A stretch of 64,000 nt of DNA from Symbiodinium natans (GCA_905221605.1 CAJNDS010002375.1:224001-288000), one strand, 5' to 3'. Positions 1 through 10,080 are shown, numbered from the stretch's first letter. A program made the numbers and translations. Notes: generated by a model from the letters alone, not told the origin.

Positions 1-800
1 CGGGGGGGGGGGGGGGGCGGGACAGAAAAGCCTCAGACTAAACCCCAAACCATGAACCCTAAGCCCTAAAACTTAAACCCACCAATGAACGACGGGAGGG
101 AGAAGGGTAAACCCGAAACCTTTGCGGCTTTAACCCTGAACCCTCAACCGTAAACCCAGCACGAACCACAGGGGGGAGAGGGAAACCGTAAACCTATCAT
201 TACCCCAAACCTTGAACCCTAATCAAACTTTAAACCCACTGTGAACCAATGGACCAGAGTGAAAATCCTGAACCCTACAGCCTAACCCTAAACCTAAACC
301 CTTAAACCCTAAACCCATGAACCACAGATCATGAACCACGGGGGGGGGGGGGGGATACCATGGGGGGGGAGGGGGGGGGGTGCGCCTATGCTGGCCCGTA
401 TAGGGGTCGGAAAAACTACGTATTCTCTTATGGTCCTTTTATCATTACACTATAATGACCCCAAAAACCATATTCTAATTATTAGGGCCCATATACTAGG
501 TGCAGGGCGGTTGTTGGCCCATGTTCCCTGAAGTTTGGGGCACCACGGAACCCTAAATCCCACGCAAAGAAGAGAACACTAGCAAGGTACCCTGTTGGTG
601 ATGAGATCCTAGCAGCTCCTCTCGAAAGATAAACAACTCTTTTGATCTGACACTTGGGATGTCCCCCCTGATACTGACAGTCCTTAATAAGGATTATAGC
701 ACCCCCTATTACAGTGTAATCCCCATAAAGGAGCTGCTAGCTGTTAGTACAAGGACAACCCCTAAACCCTAAACCCTAAACCCTAAACCCAAAACCCAAT
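1..800. other. No gene seen: degenerate CCCTAAA repeats, G tracts and foldback elements
   Basis: The stretch holds many imperfect CCCTAAA copies, G homopolymers at 1-17 and 341-382, a family D element near 390-500 and a family A element at 654-762. No convincing exon was seen. It may be intron or 3' flank of the channel gene. Confidence 0.6.
654..762. mobile_element. Family A foldback element, degraded
   Basis: The left end TTGGGATGTCCCCCCTGATA and inner CAGTCCTTAATAAGGATTAT match the family. The right end (TAGTACAAGGACAACCCC) is degraded. No flanking duplication is visible. Confidence 0.65.
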
Positions 801-807
801 CTGACAC

Positions 808-904
808 CCGCAAAGACCTCGTGGACGGAGACGGCCACTTCGGCATTGAAGATCTCGGCAGGGAGCAGGTCAGGCGGCACCCGCTCCATCTCCTCCAAAG
901 TGAC
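808..904 (-). CDS. Channel exon: second half of EF hand
   Basis: After the acceptor GACGAG| the frame reads VTLEEMERVPPDLLPAEIFN, then AEVAVSVHEVFA. The 3' end is either a GT donor after CACGAG at 818 or one near 808. Downstream the strand runs into CCCTAAA repeats and a family A element, and the next exon was not found. Confidence 0.65.
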
Positions 905-3900
905 CTCGTCATGTCAAAGAATTCTATTTTGGGGCATATATAAGGGGTACCCCTACTTTCGGAAATCCCATGTCAGGAAGCTGTGGGTTCTGGGATTTTT
1001 AGGATTGGGGGGGAGCGTTTCAGGGTTTAGACTGATTTGGGGTGTGGGGGGGGGGGGGGGTTAATTGTTTTTGGAGGGTGTGGGGGTTTCAGTGCGAAGG
1101 GTCGTGTTAAGATACCCCTTGCGCATCCTTGCAACAGAAAGCCACTCGAGCAACGGGTGCCGCTTAAGTTCGAGGAGGCCAGATGCAGGCCATCTCCCTC
1201 TGCTTAAGAACGCCGGTTTTTGATGCCCACTGCCTTGCCATCAGCGTCGGTATCCATCTCCGCGAAGAGGTTGATAAGATCCGAGACAGCTTTGCCCAGA
1301 AGAACGTTCCTGTCAATGCTGCATTACGAAAGTACCATGTTCGTTTCGACCGTAATTACGTTCATCGAGGGGAGGGGCGCAACTGCGCTCCATGGCATTC
1401 ATGCAAGTTCCAGCCACCGGCCTCACCTCCCCCTTACACAAATGGCCGCCAGACCCATCAACAAAGTATCACGTCAGAATGGTGAGCTGACTACCGCAGT
1501 CGTGTTCATGACGTATCATACTATATTCTGATGTACTGTCCCATATCATGAAATATACTGGTGCAGGGTATGGTATCGCAGGATATTGCATACGAGGACG
1601 CGCCTGTCAACTCTGTCAAGATCCTTGTCTGCTCTCGCATTGCTCATTGCCCCCTCGATAAGTGTGGCCGTCACCAGGTTCATCAGAGCGATCGATACGA
1701 AGAGTATGATGGCTGCGAAGTAGAAGACAAGCAGCGGCTTGATCTTGATGAGTGGGGAATACAACTCCGCCGTGCCATCCATCGTAATAAACTGCACGAG
1801 CGTCAGCACAATCATTCCCAAGCTGCTGAAGTATGCGTCCACAATGGGGGCGGTCTCTGGATTGGTCTGCAAGTCCACATCCTTTGCGATGATCTCGATC
1901 CCAACGCAGGCCGCGATGTACAGACTCAGCATGATGAGGGCAAGGGCAAGAACCATCGTCCTAGTTGTCCAGTACTAAAGGCTAACCTTCTCGGGATATA
2001 AGGGGATTCTATTACCCCAAAAGGGGTAAAAGTCACCTACTCTACAACCAAGTCGTCCTCCACGAAGTGAGGAGCCCATGGACCAAACGCCACACAGCAC
2101 GGAAGTAGGTAAGAGCTCTCATGGCCCGAACCAGGCGCAGCAAACGAAGAGACCGTATCACCTCGAGGAGCCTACGCGTATGAAATTGGTATAGTGTTCT
2201 ATCATGTTCTTCTATTGAATTCTGCTATAAGAAACATGTACATATACAGATGTGTATTATTTCGTGCTACTATATCGGAGCATTAGTATTATGTGAGATG
2301 CCCCCCCCCCCCCCCCCCAAGTCCGGCTGTGCAGCGCCCATGCACTAAACTTAGAAAAAGCACGTAGAAACTCTTCGACCTCTTCTCCCGAGAGAAGAGA
2401 TGTTTGACTCAGGACGCTGAACCCCAAAGAGCCCTCCCTAATGAACAAGCCTTCGTGCTACTTCCAAAGCGCGCTAAACCCTTAAACCCATAGATTGGGA
2501 TGTTCCACCTTATACTAACAGTCCTTGGTTGAATATAATCGGGGTACTATAATCCTTATTAAGGACTGCTAGAAAAAGGGGGAACATCCCTAAACCCATA
2601 GATCCTGAACTGAAGCTGCAGGTGCCATGAGGGAATGGAGGTACCTAAACCCTTTTTTTAGGTACCCTAAACCCTAAACCCTAAAACCCTAAGCCCTAAA
2701 GCTCGAGGTGCCATGAGGGAATGGAGGTATCCTGGGCCACCATCACCTTGAAGAATTGTCGATGCCACGACTCCTGGAAGACGTGTGAGATGAACAGGGG
2801 GGTGGCGCTTTGGGGGGCACCAGGGGCGGGTTTAGGGTTTAGGGTTTCGGATTTAGGGTTTAGGGGGCCAAGAGCGGTTTAGGGTGGGTAGGTTTCGGGA
2901 AGATCTAGGGAATCTAGGGGCTGGCAGATGCTGTCGTTCTATACTCCTGAAGCCCCGCAGATCAGGAGGACGAAGTCCAGAAGGCACCATGAGTCGCAAA
3001 AGTAACCCCGGCAGCCCATTGACACCACCCGCAGCGCAAACTCCACCGTGTAGCAAACCAGGAAGATGATTTCTGACACGGTGATGAAAGTGGAGGACTC
3101 ACTACCGTCCAGAGTGAGCTGGAGGTCGATACCAATGCCTCCAGGGTACTGTATTGTGCCCCACTGTTTCTAGGCGTGCCTAGGTGCCCATGTTGTTGAA
3201 CGGGGTTTGTACAGCTTGTCGGGTCTTGCTGCCCCTCAGTGATGGAATTCATGCTATGATGGAGTTCATACGGGGGCTCATACGGGTACCCAACCTTTGA
3301 AAAGGTACTGCTGGGCGTCCGGGTATTCTATGGCAAACCATTCAGTTCGTTGTACCTGCACACTCTGCAATTTGGGGGTCATGTCGTAGTCTCTAGATGT
3401 TTGCCTGCTGGGCTTTGCCTTTTGCTAGCACGTTAGCATCTGGTTGAGACAAGGGTCAACCTCAGGTGTTACCGAAACGCCCCCCACTTCGGGTTAAAAA
3501 AAGGAAACCCTGGTTCCCATAATGTAGGCACCTTCTGCCAGTATCATGGGATGTCTTTTTTTGTTAAATTCGAGGAACTATACTCCCCCACCCTTTTCCC
3601 TCCCCACATGCAGTGTGCAGCAGGATGAGGATGCCCAGTAGATGCTCGAACCAGGGACTTGCAACCACATGATCCGCGCAGTTCTGCGCATCCTTTCGGC
3701 TGAAGTGGGCGGCTGCGCTCAGACTTGAGGCAATGCCGGAGGTGACGCCGTCTTCCCAGGTCTTCGATTGGTGCCAAGCCTTCAAAATTTCCTCGGAGGC
3801 CCCGCAGAGTTTCACTGAGTTAGAATTCTTGTTGAACTGTTCTCCACCTTCCCACTCCCACCCTCCCCATGAACAAGCGCAAGTCACCCCATCATGTTGC

Positions 3901-4013
3901 CGGAAGATGAGCATGGAGCTGTCACGGACCATCTGTTGCGTCAACTCATGAAGCGATTCATGGAGCTTCCGGTGGTCATCATCCGGGTCGCCCTCTTCAA
4001 CGACGGTGCCGTC
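808..4013 (-). CDS. Voltage-gated cation channel, 6-TM domain plus EF hand (multi-exon, partial)
   Basis: This is a membrane ion channel that would open on depolarisation and pass cations, with a calcium-binding EF hand after the last helix. Seven or eight exons can be read on the minus strand: a hydrophilic leader, S1, S2-S3, the S4 voltage sensor, S5-pore-S6, the first half of an EF hand, and its second half. S4 has five arginines at every third position (IRSLRLLRLVRAMR). The pore carries TLVQFITMDGT, with one aspartate at the usual selectivity position. The EF-hand loop reads DTDADGKVTLEE once an intron is removed. The EF hand follows S6 closely, so this is either a single-domain channel or the last domain of a longer one. 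Introns use GC, possibly GA, and GT donors. The S3 to S4 junction is unresolved because phases do not match, so a small exon may be missing. The start and the 3' end are not identified. Alternative: a pseudogene, but every exon read is open. Confidence 0.85.
1234..1309 (-). CDS. Channel exon: first half of EF hand
   Basis: The exon reads NVLLGKAVSDLINLFAEMD and ends in TDADGK, the first part of a calcium loop. It ends at a GC donor (GGCAAG|GCAG). The next exon supplies VTLEE and completes a standard 12-residue loop with acidic residues at positions 1, 3, 5 and 12. Confidence 0.75.
1604..1960 (-). CDS. Channel exon: S5, pore and S6
   Basis: S5 is MVLALALIMLSLYIAACVGI, the pore loop is TLVQFITMDGTAELYS, and S6 is LLVFYFAAIILFVSIALMNL ending in VTATLIEGA. 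The exon ends at a GC donor (TTGACAG|GC). TTGACAGG is repeated exactly at the start of the next exon. Joining gives the continuous cytoplasmic sequence DKDLDRVDRNVLLGKAV. Confidence 0.88.
2058..2171 (-). CDS. Channel exon: S4 voltage sensor and S4-S5 linker
   Basis: The exon reads LLEVIRSLRLLRLVRAMRAL followed by TYFRAVWRLVHGLLTSW. Arginines fall at every third residue, the signature of a voltage sensor, and the linker is amphipathic. The sequence AGGACGA occurs at the end of this exon and again at the start of the next, so the splice point is ambiguous within it. Splicing it out as one copy gives SWRTMVLALAL in frame. Confidence 0.85.
2495..2590. mobile_element. Family A foldback element with 13-base flanking direct repeat
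   Basis: Left and right ends TTGGGATGTTCC and GGGGGAACATCCC are inverted copies. TAAACCCATAGAT stands directly on both sides, although it includes a telomere-like motif, so the true duplication may be shorter. Confidence 0.85.
2732..2773 (-). CDS. Possible small channel exon between S3 and S4
   Basis: After the acceptor CTTCCAG| these 42 bases would continue the S3 exon in frame as VVASTILQGDGGP, a plausible S3-S4 loop. The join to the S4 exon is one base out of phase for every donor I tried. Either another exon is missing or this is not an exon. Confidence 0.3.
2947..3163 (-). CDS. Channel exon: S1-S2 loop, S2 and S3
   Basis: The frame reads QYPGGIGIDLQLTLDGS in the extracellular loop, then S2 (SEIIFLVCYTVEFALRVV) with its usual acidic and arginine residues, then S3 (CLLDFVLLICGASG). 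The exon may start six bases earlier. At the 3' end CAGGAGT is shared with an upstream-of-exon sequence at 2770-2776, so the splice point could be a GA donor at 2946 or a GT donor at 2944. Confidence 0.8.
3612..3814 (-). CDS. Channel exon: S1 helix
   Basis: After the acceptor ACTCAG| the frame reads KLCGASEEILKAWHQSKTW and ends with the hydrophobic stretch PWFEHLLGILILLHT, which fits S1. It ends at a GC donor (CACACT|GCATG) in phase 0, matching the S2 exon. The 203 bases keep the frame from the preceding exon. Third positions are G/C rich, as in the other exons. Confidence 0.7.
3881..4013 (-). CDS. Channel exon: cytoplasmic leader before S1
   Basis: The exon opens after the acceptor CCTAG| and reads DGTVVEEGDPDDDHRKLHES, then LHELTQQMVRDSSM. 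It is acidic at first, then helical and hydrophilic, as expected for a cytoplasmic segment before S1. Ending at a GC donor after ACTT leaves phase 1, which matches the next exon (T|TG gives Leu). A GT donor seven bases earlier would break the frame. I infer that it belongs to the channel from position and phase. Confidence 0.55.
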
Positions 4014-4099
4014 CTAGGATCTTCTGGAGGCCATGGGTGCGGGTCAACGCAGCGAGGGCATAAGGGTGTAGGGTCTAGGTTCTAGGGCCTCGGGTTTGG

Positions 4100-4700
4100 G
4101 TTTAGGTGTTGCGAGGCAAGCGTCGGGAACTTGCAACTGTGATGAAAACACAGATGGCCGTGGTGGACGCGAAGGAGGCGAGGGAGGCCGTGGGGGCGAA
4201 CTCGTTGGAGTCGCCTGGAGGCCGTCCTCGGATCTTCTGGAACATGGTGTGCCCCACATAACCCCTAAATAACCCCTAAGGTCCGGCCAGACCTACGGTG
4301 CCGTAAGGGCTTGGACTCTCGCATCACTCGCCACGCGACGAGTAGAGGATCTGGGTCCGGTCTGGTTATCTCAACCGTCTACTTATGGGTTTAGGTTGGG
4401 ATGTTCCCCCTTATACTAACAGTCCTGAATAGGGATGGGTAATAGGGAGTGCTATAATCCCTATTGAGGACTGTTCGTATAACGGGGAACATCCCAAGGA
4501 GGGTTCTCGGGTCAGAGTTTAGGTACCCAGTGTTGTGAGGCAAGCCTCGGGAGCTTGAAAGGCATGCCCCTGTGATGAAAACATCGAGGGCCGGTGTGAA
4601 GCACGCGAAGAAGGCGAAGTCGGCCGTGAAGAAGGCGAGGGAGGCCGCGGGATCGAACCCGACGAAATCGCCTGGAGGCCCACTCTCAGAGGGTTTAGGG
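4100..4700 (-). repeat. Duplicated exon-like block, two copies
   Basis: Two segments at about 4100-4240 and 4520-4690 are clearly related and stay open in the same minus-strand frame. One reads RGRPPGDSNEFAPTASLAS and ends AICVFIT. The other reads GPPGDFVGFDPAASLAFF and ends ALDVFITG. Third positions are almost all G or C, which argues for coding exons. They lie upstream of the channel leader exon and could belong to the same gene. A repeat of CCAGAAGATCC.AGGACGG at 4011-4035 and 4222-4245 blurs the exon boundary. Confidence 0.45.
4396..4497. mobile_element. Family A foldback element
   Basis: The ends TTGGGATGTTCCCCCTTATA and TATAACGGGGAACATCCCAA are near-perfect inverted repeats, and the inner arms carry AACAGTCCT and AGGACTGTT. 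It lies between the two copies of a duplicated exon-like block. No flanking duplication is seen. Confidence 0.85.
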
Positions 4701-4854
4701 TTTTTAGGGTCACGAGGGCGGGAAAAGGTCCTGAAAACCAGAAAATCAGGACCGAATCCCACAACACCGGTCATTCTGACACGGGCGAATTTCTTGTGGC
4801 TTAGGAGTCTCGTGGCAGCCCCGTTCTTGCAACCTTTTTATCGTATCCATTCGC

Positions 4855-5036
4855 AGTGCCCGCACGCAAGGGCCCCTACTATCACAGCAGACGCCAGTGC
4901 TGCCACAGCACCAGAACAAAGAAATCTGACAAGGAAACACAACAAGGAGCATCTGGCGTTTGTTCGCTCACTCGTAGCGTTCGATAAACAAAGATGCTGC
5001 TTAATTGGGGTTGTATGGAACGGCCGGGTCGTTTGA
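4855..5036 (+). CDS. Weak coding candidate, strand uncertain
   Basis: The plus frame reads TITADASAATAPEQRN and then LTRKHNKEHLAFVRSLVAF. The minus strand is also open and contains a hydrophobic run. No splice signal or family decides between them. Confidence 0.2.
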
Positions 5037-5100
5037 AGCCAACTGCTTTGTATAACCTCTCTCTCAGACTTCGCGAGACAAAGGCACATGACATCGCCAA

Positions 5101-5463
5101 TGCCCTCGCCACCCCAAACCCCAAACCCCAAACCCCAAACCCCAAACCCCAAACCCCAAACCCTAAACCCTAAACCCTAAACCCTAAACCCTAAACCCTA
5201 AACCCCAGCTCCTGCGGCAACTGGCTCAGCAAGTCGGTCACGAGCTCGACTGACTCCTCGTGGTGCCGCAAGAGGCCTTTCAGCGACCTCCGGTCTTTTT
5301 TGCAACTTCTTTAGGGTTTAGGGGTTTAGGGGTTTAGGGGTTAGGGGTTTAGGGGTTTAGGGGTTTAGGGGTTTAGGGTTTAGGGTTTAGGGTTTAGGGT
5401 TTAGGGTTTGGGGTTTAGGGTTTAGGGTGTAGGGTCTAGGGTTTAGGGTTTAAGGGTAAGTAA
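5101..5463. repeat. Telomere-type repeat tracts in opposite orientations
   Basis: CCCCAAA then CCCTAAA copies run at 5101-5211, and TTTAGGG copies run at 5310-5460, facing each other around about 100 unique bases. Degenerate copies (GGGGTTTA) mark the edges. This is not a chromosome end, because unique sequence continues on both sides. Confidence 0.95.
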
Positions 5464-6300
5464 CTTAACGTACACTTCTCGTAAGGGTTAAGGGTTTGGG
5501 GTGTGTCCCCGTCAACAATTTGAGACCTTTACTCGATCTTCAGCCCGAGAAACAGGAGGGTCAAGGAGCCACTGAATCTTAGACACCTAAATTACAACTC
5601 TGATTCAGGTATCCTAAACCCTAAACCCTAAACCCTAAACCCTAAACCCTAAACCCTAATTTTTGAAAGCCCTTGGCATCCTCAGCACTAAGCCCCGACC
5701 CTTGCAAACTGCTTTTCAGCGGCCTCTCAAAGTGCTCGAGGTCCTGAGAGCAGGGGGCTTCTTCCACATGAGGGTCTCTTTTGGGGCCAGCCCTAAACCC
5801 TAAACCCTAAACCCTCAACCCTCAACCCTAAACCCAGGGGGGGGGGGGGTCGGGGGGGTTCCGGAACTAAAGGGCTCAGGTGGCGTTCTTTAAAAGGCCT
5901 TGCTCTTGAACCCTTCGGGTCTGAAGCCTTCTTTAACCCGGTTGAGGGTATAGGGTTTAGGGTTTAGGGTTTAGGGTTTAGGGTTTAGGGTTTAGGGGCC
6001 TCTATGGAGTTTGCGAGTGGTGGTGCTTGACTTGAGGGTTCACGAGGTCTGCAGGGTTTTAGGTCGCATCTCAGTTCAGGGATCGGGGTAGAATGTCCAG
6101 GGTTGGATTTGGGGGTTCTAACTCTGATTCAGATATCCTAAACACTAAACCCTAAACCATGCTGCGGCTTGGCTTGGACTCTGGGGAGGTCCGCGCGTTT
6201 GACGGTTTTGGATGCAAAGTTTGTGGTGCACCAGAACAGCAGAGCATATGAGTCCCCCTATTAAAGGGTAGTTGGGGGGTGCAGGTGAGGCATTCCGTTT
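5464..6300. other. No gene seen: further CCCTAAA and TTTAGGG tracts
   Basis: Short tracts lie at 5612-5660, 5794-5835 and 5946-5997 with unique sequence between. No exon with splice signals was found. Confidence 0.6.
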
Positions 6301-6747
6301 AATATTTACTAGGGCCGCCGTTCCCTGATTGCAAGGACTTGCGGTTCAGGGTTGGGAGGGTAAGAGTATGTTGGTCTCAGGACCAAATGAACTACCAGAA
6401 GGAAGATCCCTGAGTAGTCCTTTGAAACGACACTACATAAGCAGTCCTTTAAGTAATGTTGGCCCATGTGGCTTAACTGGGTCTGACTACCTTGCTCAAT
6501 AGACCCCCTGACCTCTCTAGACGGAAACCCCTTTCGCAAGAACCCTTAAACCCTAAACCCAACATCCTAAACAGCTTTACAGGTACTGGCGCGCCCCAGG
6601 TTGGGTTCGTAAGCGGTCCCCCTAACTTGGGGGGCGGGGGAGGGGGGGGTGGGGGGGGAGGGCACTCCCACCTTGTTTGAATCCGGATGCCATGCCCAAC
6701 ACCTAGAGAGTTCTGAAACCCCTCAAGATCTTCAGCTATAACTTCAC

Positions 6748-6885
6748 CTTGCCCAGCCGGTGCCTTCGACTTGCCGCCACCATCTGCCTCCTCCAGCGAT
6801 TTCATCGCTGAAGCTGATGCTGGCTGTCTCTGCTGCACAATCTGCTTAATGAAAAAGGCAACTTTAAAGCTCGCAGCACTGTTGT
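6748..6885 (-). CDS. Candidate exon, unknown protein
   Basis: The frame reads FKVAFFIKQIVQQRQPASAS and then AMKSLEEADGGGKSKAPAGQ, ending at a GT donor (CAAG|GTGAAG). It looks helical and then low-complexity and basic. The start is uncertain and no family is recognised. Confidence 0.4.
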
Positions 6886-7218
6886 CGCGATGGCTAGGCT
6901 TTGGTCTTACATGTGTACGTAGATGCGGGTCGAGCATGTGGTCTGGGGGTCTGAGACATGAAACGCTGCGCCGCAAAGTTTTCATGCGATTGCACGACTC
7001 ATCGGGCATCAGCTTTATTTAATGATGATAATGATGTTCTCTTCCCAAACAGAGACCTAGAACATAGGCCCAAGCAACTGGTAGAAGAGCTCACTACCAA
7101 GGAAAAAAAAACGATGCAGCAAACCCACTCCAAACAGCCCCATCCATCATTGCAGTCGTGCCTTCTGCCACGACTTACCATGTGACGACCTAACCTACAT
7201 GTGTCCTGGAGGAAACTG

Positions 7219-7533
7219 CTATTGCTCAACTCCTTTAGACTCGCCATGCAATGCGCTTATCCATGAAAAGGGGCTGCGCACCTTTGCGATGTAGCTGCTG
7301 CAGGAATAATCTTTCAGCGTGGTCTGCAAGGGATCCTTTAAATTTATCCTGAAACAGATCAGAAGGGAGCGGGTCCAGCTTTTGGGTTGCTGGCAGGGCT
7401 TTTGAATGGGCTTAGGGACTGAAACCTCCCATCCTCCCCGACTGCCCCGCCTGTGATAGGCCGGGTGGAACGTAACCTCATCCATCACCTCCCCTTCTGG
7501 GCCTCGTGCAAAGCAGAGCCTGGAGTTTCTCAT
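7219..7533 (-). CDS. Candidate coding block, unknown protein
   Basis: An open frame of 104 codons begins MRNSRLCFARGPEGEVMDEV and continues TFHPAYHRRGSRGGWEV. Third positions favour G/C. No known motif is seen, and splicing within it cannot be excluded. Confidence 0.35.
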   Translation of the reverse strand: MRNSRLCFARGPEGEVMDEVTFHPAYHRRGSRGGWEVSVPKPIQKPCQQPKSWTRSLLICFRINLKDPLQTTLKDYSCSSYIAKVRSPFSWISALHGESKGVEQ

Positions 7534-7670
7534 GCAACTACCCTATGGCAGGACTAGCGGCTGGCGCCCGCCAAGAGCCGCACTGTAGGGGGCTTTTCCA
7601 AGGACAATCTCTGCAATGCGAATGTGTTGAGTTTTACGTGCATTAAATTAACTACGCTTCGCAAGTGCCC

Positions 7671-7933
7671 GTGAACCCCTCAAGCAGTCCGAGCCGCAGA
7701 ACACGGGCGCATGCGTGCGCCACGTGGACTTCCCGGCCCCTGTGGGCGCCAGCACAAGCCTCCGAGGTTCGGGAGACTAGGGTCTCGGATAAAAGCTTTT
7801 GTTGCCCGCCGGCGTTGTACTTTTGGGCCAATCAATCTCATTACCATCCGAGCCGGCCTGACACACAGCCGAGGGTCTGGCTCTACGAGCCCATCTTTGA
7901 GAAGTTCCAAAAACAGCGCATGTGGGTTGTGCC
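7671..7933 (+). CDS. Candidate coding block, unknown protein
   Basis: The plus frame reads VSDKSFCCPPALYFWANQSH and then RVWLYEPIFEKFQKQRMW before running into CCCTAAA repeats, where it would add the non-native tail LNPKP. The true end is probably a splice donor just before the repeats. The minus strand is also open over part of it. Confidence 0.35.
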
Positions 7934-7980
7934 CCTAAACCCTAAACCCTAAACCCTAACCCTAAACCCTAAACCCTAAT

Positions 7981-8340
7981 AGGGCCCAAGTCCAGAACCC
8001 TCATGTGAGGAGCTCCCCACCTCTCTTCGACTCCCGCGGCTGGGCCCAGCTCACCCGAGAAGACGAAGATGTCGACCACCGACCTGGGATTGCAAAGAAC
8101 TGTGGGGCTCTGATCCTTCCCTAGGATGGCGCTTTGAATTACTAAAACCCTCTGAAAAATATTCTTGAAGATGATCCTCTTAAAGCCCATTAGGGTCAAA
8201 TGCAAATTGTTCCAAGGGCCTACCTCGTTCCATATTTTACATAGTACCAAGCGGCTGGCTTCGGCGAGGGTATCGGAATGCCTATCCCCCCCTCCGAACT
8301 GAAGGACACCTACCCGGCAAATGGCGACCTTCACCTTGAA
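7981..8340 (-). CDS. Candidate coding block, unknown protein
   Basis: An open minus frame reads VKVAICRVGVLQFGGGDRHS, then LAEASRLVLCKIWNEVGPW, and ends near SVVDIFVFSGELGPAAGVEE. Composition is protein-like throughout. It may hold two exons in one frame. It is followed by CCCTAAA repeats. No family is recognised. Confidence 0.5.
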
Positions 8341-8540
8341 TATATACATATACATGTACGTAGACATACACATGCACGTGCACATACACGTCGACATAAA
8401 CATGTACATACACACACACTGCCTTCTGTTATTTATACGTGCTAGCACAAATAAGTACTAATATCAATATACATATAAATATAAATAATATGCTTTATTT
8501 GTTGTGCGCGTGAGTATGTACGTGTAGTACATAAAACCAA
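8341..8540. repeat. TA/CA-rich microsatellite region
   Basis: Imperfect ACATGTACAT and ATATAAATA runs fill this stretch between two coding candidates. It is probably intronic. Confidence 0.7.
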
Positions 8541-8563
8541 AACAAGGGTGTCCCAAACAACCT

Positions 8564-8683
8564 AACTCTACCAATGCGTGCATGGTGAGGCTGCAGTCCC
8601 TCCATTCTAAGGCCCTCGACGATGGACCCTACTGCTTGCTGAAAGCCCTTTTTAGAAGGTCTGTATCCACCCCTGCTGCTCAC
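8564..8683 (-). CDS. Candidate exon, unknown protein
   Basis: The frame reads KKGFQQAVGSIVEGLRMEGL and then QPHHARIGRVRLFGTP. It starts in a different frame from the preceding exon's stop, so an intron or a frameshift separates them. Confidence 0.35.
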
Positions 8684-8962
8684 CCAAAGGCTGTTCTAGA
8701 AGGTCCTTCAGGGAGGGGGTCTGAGGAACCAGGGAATCTTCGGGAATCTTCCCCTTGGGCCAGCCTCCCTGACAAAGGACTCTATCTATGAGTAGCGCCA
8801 GCTGAGCACTAAACTTCCAAAGATTGCTTGTTGGGGCCTTTAGGGCATGAAGGGTACTTGGAGGCCAGGCAGCTTCCCCGCACGTAGCGCGAGGCGCTCC
8901 CCGGCTGCATTGCAGGAGCTCGCCGGCGTGGATGCGTGGCGCCAGAGGACGAAGAGGGGCAG
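8652..8962 (-). CDS. Two-exon gene fragment, unknown protein
   Basis: Exon 8858-8962 begins after the acceptor GCTAG|, reads LPLFVLWRHASTPASSCNAA and ends in LPGLQ at a GT donor (CCAA|GTACCC), phase 0. Exon 8652-8768 follows the acceptor TTTGTCAG| in phase 0, reads GGWPKGKIPEDSLVPQTP and ends in EQQGWIQTF before TAA. Third positions of the first exon are nearly all G/C. The N-terminal exons are not found and the function is unknown. Confidence 0.5.
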
Positions 8963-8979
8963 CTAGCAGGCGTCAGGTG

Positions 8980-10080
8980 GGGTTTCGGCTTTAAAGTTTC
9001 GAAGGGGTTCCACCTAGTTATAGGAGGGCTAATGAAGGGTAATGGAGCTTAGACTTAGATGGCTTTGGGTGCGCAGCACTTTGGAACTTCGGGGGTCTGT
9101 TTACGGTTCGAATTCCAAGCAATGTGGAGGCTTCGGTGGTTTTTTCGTCGGGGCCTCCCTACAAAAGGGTGGAAATAAGAATAGAAACTAATAGAAAACA
9201 GAAGTCCCCCCAAAAATGAACACAATTCCGAAAACCATAAACATGGGAGGAGGCTACCTCTGTGCATCCCTGGGCCAGCCTTGAAGTTCAACTGTCGAGC
9301 CAAGGCAAAGTAGCACCTACAGCACTTTTTGGAGTTTAGGGTTTAGGGTGCAGGGTGTAGGGTTTCGGGTCTGAAGCTTAAACCTATTACGCATTACGGT
9401 TGTCAAAAGCTCCGAGATAGAAACCGCGTCTGAGCCTGAAACCTCTCAGGCGCTGTCTCACGAGAATCAACATCCTAGAACCCCGAAAACTAAGGATTGG
9501 GATGTCCCCCCTCATGCTGACAGTCCTTGATAGCGATGAGAGTAGGTGGTACCACAATCCCTACTAAGGACTGTTCAGTTGGTAAAAGTGGGACCATCCA
9601 AGCTAAGGAAACCCATACGCTTCCCCTGAGTTCCCCCCTGAGTTCCCCAAGAAGGCTCAAACCCGGAGCCTCAAGCTAGGTTGCCCAGCAAGCTCGGATT
9701 CCTTTTTTGCTTCAAGGGGTTGTAAGAGAAACCTCGGATTTAGAAAAAAGGGCGCCCTTTTTTGCTTCAACGGGTTTGTGAGGGACCCTAAACCTCCCAA
9801 ACATGAGAATAAGGGTACTGTTGGGCATTTAGACCCTAAACCCTTGTTGCCAGAGGACTCTCTTACGTGCCTCGACCAAACCCCTCAACCCCAAACCACC
9901 CCCCCAGTCCCCCCAGTGCCGCCCCACCGCCCCCCACAAAATAAAGAAATAACAAACAACAAACACAACAAACGAACAAACAAAGAAACACACAAACACT
10001 GCCGGGGCTTTTACTTTCTGCAAGAACACCGGGTTCAGGGTTTAGGGTTTTTCGAGTTGTGAGGGTTGCATATTAATACT
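8980..10080. other. No convincing gene: duplicated poly-T segment and family A element
   Basis: The stretch includes a duplicated motif (CTTTTTTGCTTCAA) at about 9700-9770 and a family A element at 9497-9601. A minus frame at 9055-9303 is open but lacks supporting signals. Confidence 0.5.
9497..9601. mobile_element. Family A foldback element with CTAAGGA target duplication
   Basis: The left end is TTGGGATGTCCCCCCTCATG and the right end is GTGGGACCATCCAA. CTAAGGA occurs immediately outside both ends, a 7-base match within an expected 8-base duplication. Confidence 0.8.

Noticed and set aside
826..850. An EF-hand-like plus frame (VDGDGHFGIEDL)
   Set aside because: It is antisense to the channel exon whose minus reading completes a proper 12-residue loop. 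The plus reading lacks the full spacing.
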